The position numbers and the translations under genes were made by a program. Positions 38,194 to 47,854 of a stretch of 64,000 nucleotides of DNA are shown here, piece after piece. Below the pieces are notes generated by a model that saw nothing but the letters and a program-made list of their open reading frames with translations, did no database searches and was not told the DNA's origin. Each line of letters starts with the position of its first letter. The stretch's first letter is position 1. This DNA is from Monosporascus cannonballus (taxonomy: Eukaryota; Ascomycota; Sordariomycetes; Xylariales): the NCBI GenBank assembly GCA_004154925.1, contig QJNS01000278.1:1-64000 (forward strand), in the 5' to 3' direction.

Positions 38194-39628
38194 TCACTTC
38201 TGGCGCTTCAGCGTCTTCACCGCCATGTCTACGAGGCCGTCTTTCGCCTCGCTGTCGGGGAAGTTGTCCAGGGCCGCGATGGCCCGCTGCGAGTAGTCCT
38301 CGGCCAACGCCCTCGTCTGTTCTATTCCGTCACTCTGGAGGACAAACTCCCGCGCCTGTTTTGTCATCGTTAATGGGGCGCCACTTAGGAGATAGATATC
38401 TGGGTCATAGTCGGTGGCTGCTTACTCTCTGAGCATCGCCCTCCTGCTCGAACTTCCTGCCCACCAACGGGCCCAGCTCCGGATTCGTCTTCCACGCAAA
38501 GAGGAGGGGGGCAGTCGCGAGTCCCAGCTCCAGATCGGCACCGGCCGGCTTCCCGAGGTCCTCGCCCGTCTTCGTGTAGTCCAACATGTCGTCGACCAGC
38601 TGGAACGCGAGGCCGATGTTCTTGCCGTAGGCGTAGGCGCTCTCGACGGTGTCGGCGTCGGCGCCGCCGAGCAGGGCAGCGGCGCGGCACGACTTGGAGA
38701 TCAGGCTCGCCGTCTTGAGGTAGGTCTTCTGGAGATAGTAGGCGAATATGTCCTCGGACCACCGGGGATTCCTCTCGTCGCGCGCCGTGTTCTTGAGCTG
38801 CATGAACTCGCCCTCGACGAGGTTCGCGATGACGGTGGCGAGCAGCTCCACGACCTCGGCGTTGCGCAGCCGCGCCAGGGCCACCGAGGCCCTCCCCAAC
38901 AGGAAGTCCCCCGCCAGGACGGCCATCTTGTTGCCGAACTCGTAGTTGGCCGACGGCGACCCCCGGCGCGAGGTCGAGTAGTCCAGCACGTCGTCGTGCA
39001 GGAGGGACGCGGTGTGGATCAGCTCCGTGATCTCGGCCAGCCGCCGCTGGGATGGGAGGATGTCGCTGTCGGTCGACTCGGGCTGCGACGAGAAGCCGGA
39101 GACGGGCGTGGGGTTCACGTCGGCTAGGATGTTGAGGGGGCTTATCGAGGAATTTATCGTCGTTTCAGTCGTCGCCGACGAAGGGCCGGGTGCCTTGGGA
39201 CATAGCGCCGTCGCTCTCGACATGAGCAGGACTATCAGCGGCCGCACATGCTTTCCCTCGGAGTGCGTATAGTATTTCGCAACCCGGTCCAGCGACGGAT
39301 GGCCGGAGCCCAGAAGCTTCCTGATATTCCCCGTCAGGAACTTCATCTCCTTGGCGACTATCCGCAGCGGGTCGATGGGCATCTCGCCCTTGGTCGCCCG
39401 GCTTACCGCATTGCCGACGATGTTCTGGGCGACCGACACGGCGGCGGCCCAGGCGGAGGACCGTCTAGGCGAGCTGTGATACGACCGGGTTACGGAGCTT
39501 ATGCGTATCCTCAGGTCGAGAGAGGCGGCTCTGCGGCAATCTGAACACGGAGAGAATACTGAGGGGCGACCAGCCGTGGCCGCTATGCGGGACGTGAGGA
39601 ACAGGGGAGCTCCGGGTCGGAGCTGCAT
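38194..39628 (-). CDS. COQ1: Mitochondrial polyprenyl (hexaprenyl-type) diphosphate synthase, COQ1 homologue
   Basis: Exons 39628..38426 and 38355..38194 give 454 residues. The 70 bp intron (GTAAGC..ACAG) restores the family sequence EGDAQR|AREFVLQSDGIEQ; reading through would end after six wrong residues. The enzyme makes the long all-trans prenyl tail of ubiquinone from isopentenyl and allylic diphosphates in the mitochondrion. An arginine/serine-rich N-terminus without acidic clusters (residues 1-65) fits a targeting peptide. Class hallmarks: GKHVRP (125-130), the first Asp-rich motif DDVLD (212-216), GEFMQL (273-278), and the second Asp-rich motif DDMLD (346-350). A 50-residue low-complexity insert before the first Asp-rich motif (about 140-195) is usual in filamentous ascomycetes. 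It is divergent from the VMA12-like gene. Chain length (C45 or C50) cannot be read from the sequence. Confidence 0.93.
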
Positions 39629-39643
39629 CGCTTCCTCTTATCT

Positions 39644-39662
39644 TTTTTTTTTTTTTTTTTTT
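39644..39662. repeat. Poly-T tract upstream of COQ1
   Basis: An uninterrupted run of about 18 T on the plus strand (poly-A on the COQ1 coding strand) lies just upstream of the COQ1 start, probably in the 5' untranslated region or core promoter. Confidence 0.75.
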
Positions 39663-40321
39663 GTTCCTTGTCCACTCCTCGACCGACCGACCCTTGCTTT
39701 GGCTTGGAGGTTCAGCCCGACCCAATTGACCTATGACGAATCGTATTTGGCGTTATTGGAGCATCTGTCGGCTGCGTTCAGGTCTTGTCATACGGACGTC
39801 CGGGAGGGAATGTGGTGGGAAATGCTGGGGTATATCGCGGATCGCAAAAGCCGGTGCTGACCGGGATCCAAGTTATAAAAAAAAAAAGTTTCGCGGGCTT
39901 CGATGCACAAAAGCTCCCGCCCGGGACGGCAGGGGGATCCGTCGGTACTTCGTGGGTCGAGGTGGGACAGCTTCAGGGCAGGTGTTAGCGAGCTACAGTG
40001 CCTAGTGACCTACCTACCTGGACTACTAGGCACCTAGAGTAAGTCGCTCAACTTCGGTGGGAGGTGCCAAGAGCTGCCGGTCTCGGCATTGTGTGTAGAG
40101 CTATGGAGTCCTTACTACTTCGTCGCTGCATATCTTGAATGCTATGACGGTATTCCACCATACCCCAAGTACTTGCAGGAACCGGAGCTGCATGCTCTTA
40201 TCTTATCTTATCTTATCTTATCCAAGCTTGTCCAGCTCCAGTGTTACTTCGTACTTGCGTCCAAGATACATACTAGGTAGCCGTTTCCGTGCGCCCATGC
40301 TCAGCAGCAGGCCCCTAGAAG
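39663..40321. promoter_or_regulatory. Bidirectional promoter region between COQ1 and the VMA12-like gene
   Basis: About 690 bp separate the two divergent start codons. The region contains TACCTACC-type repeats (40006-40036) and a (TCTTA)5 microsatellite. No specific factor site is called. Confidence 0.55.
40196..40220. repeat. (TCTTA)5 microsatellite
   Basis: Five perfect TCTTA units about 100 bp upstream of the VMA12-like start codon, likely in its 5' leader. Confidence 0.9.
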
Positions 40322-41244
40322 ATGGTGCTTCTCACGATGACAGCCTCCATAGTAGAGACAATCCAGATATTGGTCGAGAATGCGAACTCGGATATTCTGG
40401 AAAGAGAAGGGATCAACCCCGAATCAAAAGATGATAAGGATGGACTGTCGGTGGAAGATGCTGCCATTGGCAAACCCATAAGCCACGGACAGATAATCGA
40501 CATCTGGAACAGGCTGAAGACGCACGGGGACAATGACATCACCTTGGAGCGTCTCCTGCGCGGTGCGACGGTCTATATACCTCCTCCACCCGCAAAACCA
40601 GAACCGGTTCGTTGTCTAACTTACGCGCGGCATTTGAAATCGCATAAACTGACATCGTGGATGGCTCGGATGAACAGAGCGAAGAGTATAAAGCGCTAAT
40701 GGCACGATTACGTCGCGAGGAAGAGGAGCGATCTTACGAGCGCATGATACAGAGAGGACCCCCCAGGGAAACATTCGCTCAGCGCTTTCCCGCTTCCCGG
40801 ATGGCCCATTCGTTTGCCGAGGTCAACCGACCCTCGAAGGCTTCCGATATGGGTGATGACGACGCGTTCGAACACGGCGAGGTGCAGAAGCAGATCACCC
40901 TCATCTTCAACTTCCTTGTCAGCATTGTCGGCTGCGGTATTGCGCTGTGGTTGGCGGCCAGATGGTGGAGTACGTCGGCACGACTGTTCCTCAGCCTCGG
41001 CGGCAGCATCATAGTGGCCATCGCCGAGGTTGCCGTATACTCCGCCTACACATGGCGGATGTCGGAAGGCGAGAAGAAGGAGAATAAGAAGAAGGAGATC
41101 CGGGAGATTGTCAAGACTTGGGTCGTCGCGGGAGGCGAGAAGGAAGACCTAGACCTCGCAGGACCCCCACGACACAGGTTGATCGAGCCGGAAGACAATG
41201 CAAACAGCAACCTCAGAAAGCGGATCAAAGACTCTACCGACTAG
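40322..41244 (+). CDS. VMA12: VMA12/TMEM199-type V-ATPase assembly factor of the ER membrane
   Basis: Exons 40322..40606 and 40678..41244 (71 bp intron, GTTCGT..ACAG) encode 283 residues. The join gives KPEP|SEEYKALMARLRREEEE, the expected family sequence; the unspliced frame stops soon after. VMA12 proteins sit in the endoplasmic reticulum and help assemble the membrane sector of the vacuolar proton ATPase. Visible parts: an N-terminal cytosolic region with a proline-rich YIPPPPAKPEP segment (about 86-95), a conserved SEEYKALMARLRREEEERSY helix (96-115), two membrane segments at about 167-188 and 196-220 (IFNFLVSIVGCGIALWLAA and LFLSLGGSIIVAIAEVAVYS), then a lysine/glutamate-rich C-terminal tail. 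Assignment to the Vma12 domain family rests on these features, recalled rather than searched. An in-frame ATG at 40337 is an alternative start. Confidence 0.85.
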
Positions 41245-41246
41245 AC

Positions 41247-41859
41247 CTTACCTAGGTACCTAGTTCTGAACTAAGTGTCTACTTGAGTAGGTATCTACCC
41301 CAATCCCATTACTCAGAAGTCTTCTCTTTCTAGAGAAGTACGACAAGTTGTCTTTATATTCATATCCCTTATCTTCATATCGCATGTATAGCTGCATAGC
41401 GTGTACGGCTTGTGCGTGCAGCTGTGGGAAGCTGTCTTCCAGCCCCGCCACCTGACAAGCATTTCAACCATTCCCCCAACGCCAAGGAATCCAGAACCGC
41501 GTCCGGGCCCCCCACAAAGAGACCCGCTTTTCCGGATCACCCGTCCGACGCGTCTCAATGACACTTAACGCGTCTCTTTAACCTTCAAACTACGTAATCT
41601 TGGCAAACCTCCCTTCGAAGGTGACCAAGTCGTTGGATATTAATAACCTTGGCCAACCCTGAAATTCTTGCATTTCTTCTTTGAATCAGCTTCTGGTCTT
41701 CTTGTTCTCAGCAACCCAGTAATTGACCGCGTCTCGGGCTACTACCGTACATACTGCACCCTACAAAGCGATATTTGCACGTGTGGATAGGTTTTGGTAT
41801 CGCATTATTTCTGGAGTCGCCTTGCGGAACATTGGCAACTGGGTACATCCTTCTTTACG
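41247..41859. other. Intergenic region with TACCTAGG repeats
   Basis: Contains TTACCTAGGTACCTAG just after the VMA12-like stop and the promoter of the zinc-finger gene. No other feature seen. Confidence 0.5.
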
Positions 41860-42738
41860 ATGGAGCCTTTAAAAATGAGTTCTGGGAGTCAGGTAGAAAC
41901 CGGTCATAAGACCCCGAGGAAGCCGGATCGCACGTATGTCTAAGTACACCGGAAACTCGCTCCTCGGCCTAACAGAATGCTAACCGGTATACGTAGGCGA
42001 CCCTTGAAGACTTACAGCAAAAAGGCAACATCCATTGGTTCAACAGAGCCTCCGCCGAAAAGGCGACATTCAGGGGAGGTCACCCAGACTCCGCGCCCTA
42101 AGAAGAGTGAATCACCTAGTTTGCAGCAAGACAATCGCAGTCAACCCTCATTACCGCCGCCTCATGCGTCGCGTGACCCTAAGAGGGGAACCATCATGAG
42201 CTACTTCAAGGTTGTTTCGCCGTCATCTAATCACATGTCGTCATATAGCGAGCCGTCATCCTGCGGCGTCGAGCCCGCTTCGACTCCTCCATCACCCCCA
42301 CCTCTCAAAACTGACTCGAGACACAAGAAGCGCCGAAGACTGACCACCAAGGTCGTCTCGAAAGACCTTGACGCCACGGGTGATGCGGAAGAAGAGACTA
42401 CTGGGAGACTCGATCCAGAAACCGGCCAGTCAACTACAACGCGGGGGGGAAATTCAGGTGTCCTGGCCGACACGAGTAAAGGTGCTCTCAACAAAGCAGC
42501 CACCCAGCAAGAACAGCGGTTAGAAGCCGGGAAACGCGGAAGAGGCAAGGGGCCGAACTCGAAACCAGTCATCGTCCAGACGACACTCAGCCTGTCCATG
42601 TCCGATAAGGGGTTCGCCGAGTGCAAGGCGTGTAACATGATATACAACCCCTACCACGAGAAGGACGCGAAGTTCCATGCTAGGCGTCATGCGGTAATGT
42701 TGAAGTCGAAGTCTCAAAAGGGCAGCGAAATACCTTGA
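41860..42738 (+). CDS. Eco1/ESCO-type N-terminal C2H2 zinc-finger protein lacking the acetyltransferase domain
   Basis: Exons 41860..41933 and 41997..42738 (63 bp intron, GTATGT..GTAG, branch-like TGCTAAC) encode 271 residues. The short first exon (MEPLKMSSGSQVETGHKTPR) is chosen because the join gives DRT|RPLKTYSKK, the usual start of fungal Eco1-like proteins. Otherwise one would start at the internal ATG at 41977. Low-complexity Ser/Pro/Lys sequence leads to QTTLSLSMSDKGFAECKACN and then MIYNPYHEKDAKFHARRH, the single C2H2 finger (CxxC..HxxxH) of cohesin acetyltransferases. GTIMSYFKVV near residue 90 resembles a PCNA-interacting segment. Eco1 normally continues into an acetyltransferase domain, but here the frame stops 14 residues after the finger and no such domain is recognisable downstream. 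It may be a separate fungal family or a truncated gene. Function, if any, is probably chromatin-related (inference). Confidence 0.75.
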
Positions 42739-44122
42739 TGCAATGCAAGACGGTGTGAGGGACGGGATTAGGAGGTCGACATCATATGGATACGGCGCCG
42801 CATCGGCTACCGAACCAATCTAGCTTTTGTGGTCTGTCTTGTTCCGGGTTTACATGTCGAGCCGAAGATCTTCCCGGGGACGTAGGATGGTGTGGCGGTG
42901 CCGCAGAGTTCTCCAGACGGTCGTTGTCTCCCACTTGTACCACCAAATGCAACCCCACAATCCTGAAGATCCAATCTCGGGACGATTTATGCCATGGAAT
43001 CATGCGCAGATGGCGTGGTCTTGCCCATTAAGAATGGCCTACACACCGAGACACGACCCCGGAATACCACAGTGCCCTTGTCCGTGGACACAGTCGGAGC
43101 TACTACTTAGGACCCAAGTGACTCCTGCATTTAGCGAAGACACTGTTCGATCGGCCGATCATTATAGCGGCTATGGCTTTGGGATATATGGCGGTCTGCC
43201 AATTCTATGTCTGGAATAGTAAGAGTTGAGCAGGAGAAGGCTTGCTGGCCGGGATGCTTCATCACAATGGACTGGATAACTACAACACGGCGTCAGTTTC
43301 GTGCGGCGGGTAGGGAGGACGAGTCCCAATATTATTATCGCCGGGGTTGAACAAATACGGGTGACCTGTGACAGGTTCTGGGGTAGTCGCTCTCAGGACT
43401 AAGGCCAGGCTCCTGTTGCCGGTTTCAGGGCCACGACGGAGACCATATACGCCAGTAAATGATGATAATGTCTCTTTTACCCCTTGGGCCCAATAATATG
43501 ATAACGGTGCATGATCGCGTCTCTACACTCTCTGGGTCTCGGCTTCATCTAGATGAAAGGCCTAGTAAATGCGTCAAGAAGAATTTATTGCAGGTCAGCA
43601 AACGTTCGCAATTGCACTTTCCGCCCACGAGGTCCATGCTGCCGAACAATCAGCTAATATCCTGTCTAGATCTAAGAATCCGGTCCTCCCGTACGCAAGA
43701 TGCTCCAATTAGTTCAGAGCCAGCTCGTATGATCCCTTTAGCGGGGGTGGAAACTACGAAGCAGCAACCCACGATGGGCCGGAATCGCCTACACATCACT
43801 TAACCCGAGCAATTTCGATCGTTTTAGATTCATCAATTCACGCAGAGATGTTCGCGTCTACCTAGCAGCCAGACTACACAGGAAGCTGCTTACCATGATA
43901 ACGACCTCAAGTTAAGATAGTAGGGTTCCCAGCCGCCCATTCAAGGAGAACATAATATCCCCTGTAGCTTTCTCGAGACCGCAATGCAATGCAACGCAAA
44001 CGCCGTCGCCTCATAAATGTAACTAATACGCGTCAATAGCATCAACGTGTAATGCACAGCTACTTATGTACCCAGCTGGCGCATCACACCCCCAGTTGGG
44101 ATTTCCCCCCGTCCGTCCGTAC
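42739..44122. other. Intergenic region, no supported gene
   Basis: GC-balanced DNA with a few open stretches on the plus strand (for example 42827-43219 and 43459-43803) but no recognisable domain or convincing splice pattern. I looked for a downstream acetyltransferase domain of the zinc-finger gene and did not find one. Confidence 0.45.
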
Positions 44123-47021
44123 CTACGCCCCCATCCCAGCGCCGCCGACACCGAGCCTCTCAACGACCCTCTTGTTGGCACTGGGCGTCTTCTTCTTCTT
44201 CGGACCCGAAGATACGGGCTGAGGGATCGGCAACCCCGGCACGCCCGCGGCGCCGTCCGGGGGCGGCAGCGCCTGCGTCCCGTTACGCGGGAACAGGGAC
44301 CCGGCGGTGTCGGCGCCCGTCGCGTTGGCGCGCTGGCCTGACCGCGCGAGCGCCAGCAGCGCGAAGTGCCCGCCGACCACGGGCCGCGCCCTGAAGGCCG
44401 GCTGGCCCGGCGGGTAGCCGCCGTCGCCCGCCGCCTGGAACAGGTCGCCGAAGGGGCCCGTCGTGGCCGTCTCGTTGAGCCAGCGGGCCAGCGCGCCGAC
44501 GATGAGGCGCCGCGTCGTCGCCGACGACGTCGCCGCCGCCCACGCCTGCCAGTCCGACTTCGTGTACGCGTGCCGGCTGTCGAGGGGCACGCCGTAGGTC
44601 TGCGATACCGTCGCGTAGAAGGCCGACTGTGCGTCGTAGAGCGTGCCCGAGGCGATGCCCAGGTTGAGGAGCTTGTCCATGTAGAGGTTGTATACTGTGC
44701 GGTGTGCTTGGTTAGTGTGCGGGTTTCCATGATGGGTGATGCACTGTAGTGAAGGGGGGGGGGGTCCGTCAACACCCCGGGATTAGGAGAGTGTGTACAC
44801 GTGGGAATAGGAGATAAGGATATATGGAATGCTCTGGATATTACTTACGCAGACCCCAGCTGGACCGCCACTGGTACGCCAGCATCGTGTGGTTCTTCGC
44901 CGGATCCATCGCCATCTCCTCCCACCTGCCGTAGTAATCGACGGCCGTGCGCGAGAACTCGCCCGCGTCCCCCTCCTCCCCGACGACCCGCGCGATCGCC
45001 GACATGGCCTGCAGGCCGAGGATGCCCTTGAGGGCGAGGTTCGACTGGTTGGCGAGCGCGCCGGCGAAGTCGTCCGTGCTCAGCTGCGCTGCCGGTATCA
45101 GCGAAAAATCCACGAGGTACCGCGCGAACCGCCTCAGGAGCGGGTAGTGCGCGCGCAGGTACTCGGCGTCGCCGCCGAACCTGTAGTAGGCGTAGGCCAT
45201 CAGCACCCAGTCGCCGCTCTCCTCGACGGGCATGTGCTCGTCGTCGCCCTCGACGTGGCCCGTGGCGTTGGGGAACCGCGCGCCCAGGTCGTGCGCGCAG
45301 TACCCGTTCGGGTAGAGCCCGGCCTCCTGGAACTCGCACAGCGGCTGCAGCGCGCGCCGCAGCAGCGCCGGGTCCGCGTACAGGAAGAACGGCGACGCCG
45401 GGTACAGCACGTCCACCGTGTTCGTGTTGCCGTTGCTCGAGATCTCCTTCTGGAACACCAGCGGGTCCCCCGCCGCGCGCGCCCCGCCGCCGCTGCTGCC
45501 GGCGAGCCCGCACGGGTCCTCCGGCGGCTCCGCGTACACATACGCCCCCATCACCTGCCGCGCCGACAGCGCCACGATCGCGTAGTACGACTCGGCCTCC
45601 GACACGAGCGGCACCGCGACGCCGCTGCCGCTGTCCGTGCCTGGGAAGCCGTACGCGGTGTCGGAGCCGTGCACGTACTCCTGCCCGTATTGATCCGTCC
45701 CGTCGGCCTTCCATGGGTTATCGCTCGACGTGCTGCTTCTGCACACGGGGGCCTCGACGCCCTCGTAGAAGGCGTTTACGTCGGCCTTGAGCTGGGCCTC
45801 GAAGGCGTTCCCGAGCGCCCGCGCGTCGTCGAAGTCGTCCCAGTGGAAGTGGATCATCTCGTGGAGGTTCCCGTAGCATTTCTTCCACCATGGCGTCAGC
45901 GCCGCCAGCCCGCCGCGGTGCAGGTACTTGACGACTGGGTCCTGGATGGACCCGATGGTGTACCTGACCGACGCGTTCGTTACCGAGTCGAAGTTGTGCG
46001 CGAATGCGAATACCGGGGCGCGGCTTCCGAAGCCTCGGAAGGCCGGCGCGACGTTGTCCGCCAGGAACCATCTGTTGACGTAGCCGAAGCGTACGGAGGT
46101 AGCATGCCCGCTCTGGAACGAGAAGTTGGTGGCGCCCATGGGACTGGTGCTGTAGGAAAAGTTGCCCCATTGCGGAAAATCCCTCTGCTCGCCGAAGACA
46201 TACTGAACCTTGCGCTGATAGATCCAGCTGTAGAGGTCATCGGGAGACGTGATGGCGTTGCCGGCGCCGCTGACCGCCACTATGCTCTTGTAGAGGTCCC
46301 ACGTGATGGCGTCGTCGGACTGCTCGTCGATCCAGGCGGCGTCCACGTCGGAGTAGAATCCCACCCTGTGCGGCCGACCGTCCGTGGACTCGACCGCCGT
46401 GGTCAGGTAGCTCAGGGGGATTGAGCTCCGACAGGTGTCCCTCGGGACCACCGGCGAGAAGAAGCTGGCCGTGACCCTGACCGGCCCGGCGAGGAAGGTG
46501 AAGTTGGAGTACTGCGAGTCGAAGCTGACATCCTGGGCCACCGCCGACTTGAAAGAGGGAAGGAACGGCAGGTCCTGTACAGCGGCACCCATGTATTCGT
46601 AGGAGACCTTGTCGACGGTGACGATACCTTCCCATCCGACGGGGTCACCGGGCCACTACATCATTTGCGATCAGCCACACCTTCATTGGCAGCTTAGCAG
46701 TACTCAGGAACCCCAGTACTGATATGACCTCTCGGGAAGTCCACAGTGAGACTCCTAAAGTTTAAAAGAGATGGAACAACCCCGGGAGGTACTTACGAAT
46801 GTTGGTCTCAAGCTGTTCAAGGTTGAGCCTCCAGATGTTGTTGACCAGACATTAGTGTAAGGGCTTCGGACCGCGAGGGGGATGGCAGGAGGTCTGAGTG
46901 GAGAATAGTTAGGCACGCCGTTGCTGTTCGCGTCCCCGGCGCCCGCGAACCGACCCTGCGCCAGCGCCGTGGATGAAAGCACGGCTGCAAGAACAACCCA
47001 GACCCAGTTCACTACTCGCAT
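44123..47021 (-). CDS. gtaA: Secreted glutaminase, GtaA family
   Basis: Exons 47021..46797, 46655..44849 and 44694..44123 encode 867 residues. Introns are GTAAGT..GTAG (141 bp) and GTAAGT..ACAG (154 bp). The joins give RPTF|WPGDPVGWEGI and SSWGL|LYNLYMDKLL, matching the family. GtaA-type glutaminases hydrolyse L-glutamine to glutamate and ammonia outside the cell and are associated with nitrogen supply and umami fermentation in Aspergillus. A signal peptide is clear (MRVVNWVWVVLAAVLSSTAL, then AQ). The order DUF5127 (about 90-330), DUF4965 (about 335-510), DUF1793 (about 515-690) is typical. Recognisable strings are SSDNPWKADGTDQYGQEYVH, EGDDEHMPVEESGDWVLMAY, NLALKGILGLQAMSAIA and KSDWQAWAA. 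Many NxS/T sites fit secretion. The C-terminus is longer than usual, with a basic KKKKTPSANKR tail. Codon use is strongly GC-ending in exons 2 and 3. Confidence 0.92.
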
Positions 47022-47854
47022 GTTTGCTGTGCTGTAGGAATTACCAGAGATAACAGATAACTTCCGAGGTTTAGAAAAGGTAGTAGCTGTTAGCTTTAAG
47101 CTGTTGCCGGACTGGCGTGTTGTTCTCCGCTGATAAAAGTACGATAAAATTTAAAGTAGAGGCGTTATCTTGTATCTGCAAGGATGGGTGTAGCGCCTTG
47201 ATGGTGTTAACGTCTACGAGGCAGAGAGGATCCCGCCCAAATTTTTAGATATGCTGGTTCACCGGCGGGTAGACGCGTCAGGGCACTCGCTGATATGGCA
47301 GCCAAGTCACCGGGTCTCGCCTTATTCCTGGCTTGCAGGATACTGCACGTACGTGACCTGATTTGATTCCCTGCTCATTACGCAGCAGACGACTGCTACC
47401 TAAATAGGAAACCGGGGAAACCGGGGGACCAATCATATGTCATCAAACCGAAACCCGGGTCGACAGAGCATGATGGTAAACGTGTGCTGTTACATCCCAT
47501 GTCGACACAGTACAGGCGGTCAACTATGCATCGGGAATCACATGAGGAGCACAAGTTCAAGGCGGTCTGGGTCACATGCATGAGGAATGCGATTTCTTCG
47601 ACATAGCTAACACCCCTTGCCGCTTGTGCAACCACGGCTTTCTTCCACATCACGTTTCCAGGTTTGTTGCTGGGGGGCGCGAGTATGCCGCCGTCCGTCG
47701 TGGTACATGTGAAACGGGATCTCATTGATATCAATGATGACTTGGGGAGTGGCCATTGGTGAAAGTATTGCGGAACGGGGGGGTTCGCATCTACAGTCTA
47801 CGAAGTGGAAGCTCATATAGCTCGGGCTAACCGGGGGTGCTACCACTTCGATGA
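47022..47854. other. Intergenic region: gtaA promoter and unassigned sequence
   Basis: An AT-rich segment (GATAAAAGTACGATAAAATT) about 110-140 bp upstream of the gtaA start may hold the core promoter; it includes GATAA sites, which would suit a nitrogen-regulated gene (GATA factor binding, inference). Minus-strand open frames at 47396-47846 have no recognisable domain. Confidence 0.5.
47133..47153 (-). promoter_or_regulatory. GATAA-containing AT-rich element upstream of gtaA
   Basis: TGATAAAAGTACGATAAAAT contains two GATAA words 12 bp apart in the gtaA upstream region. Nitrogen-responsive fungal GATA factors (AreA/Nit2 type) bind GATA pairs. The link is an inference from gene function; no footprint can be shown. 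Confidence 0.3.

Noticed and set aside
38414..39127. Plus-strand open frame of 237 codons opposite COQ1
   Set aside because: It lies antisense to the conserved prenyl synthase motifs and has no recognisable protein features of its own.
42827..43219. Plus-strand frame after the Eco1-like gene, considered as the missing acetyltransferase part
   Set aside because: None of the expected acetyltransferase motifs could be found in any frame and no splice pair links it to the upstream exon.
44829..46424. Plus-strand open frame of about 530 codons opposite gtaA
   Set aside because: It is the antisense shadow of GC-rich gtaA exon 2: its composition is dominated by Arg/Val/Ala, it has no domain, and the minus strand clearly encodes the glutaminase.
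47396..47846. Two overlapping minus-strand frames between gtaA and the NACHT-ankyrin pseudogene
   Set aside because: No family resemblance, and they overlap each other in different frames.
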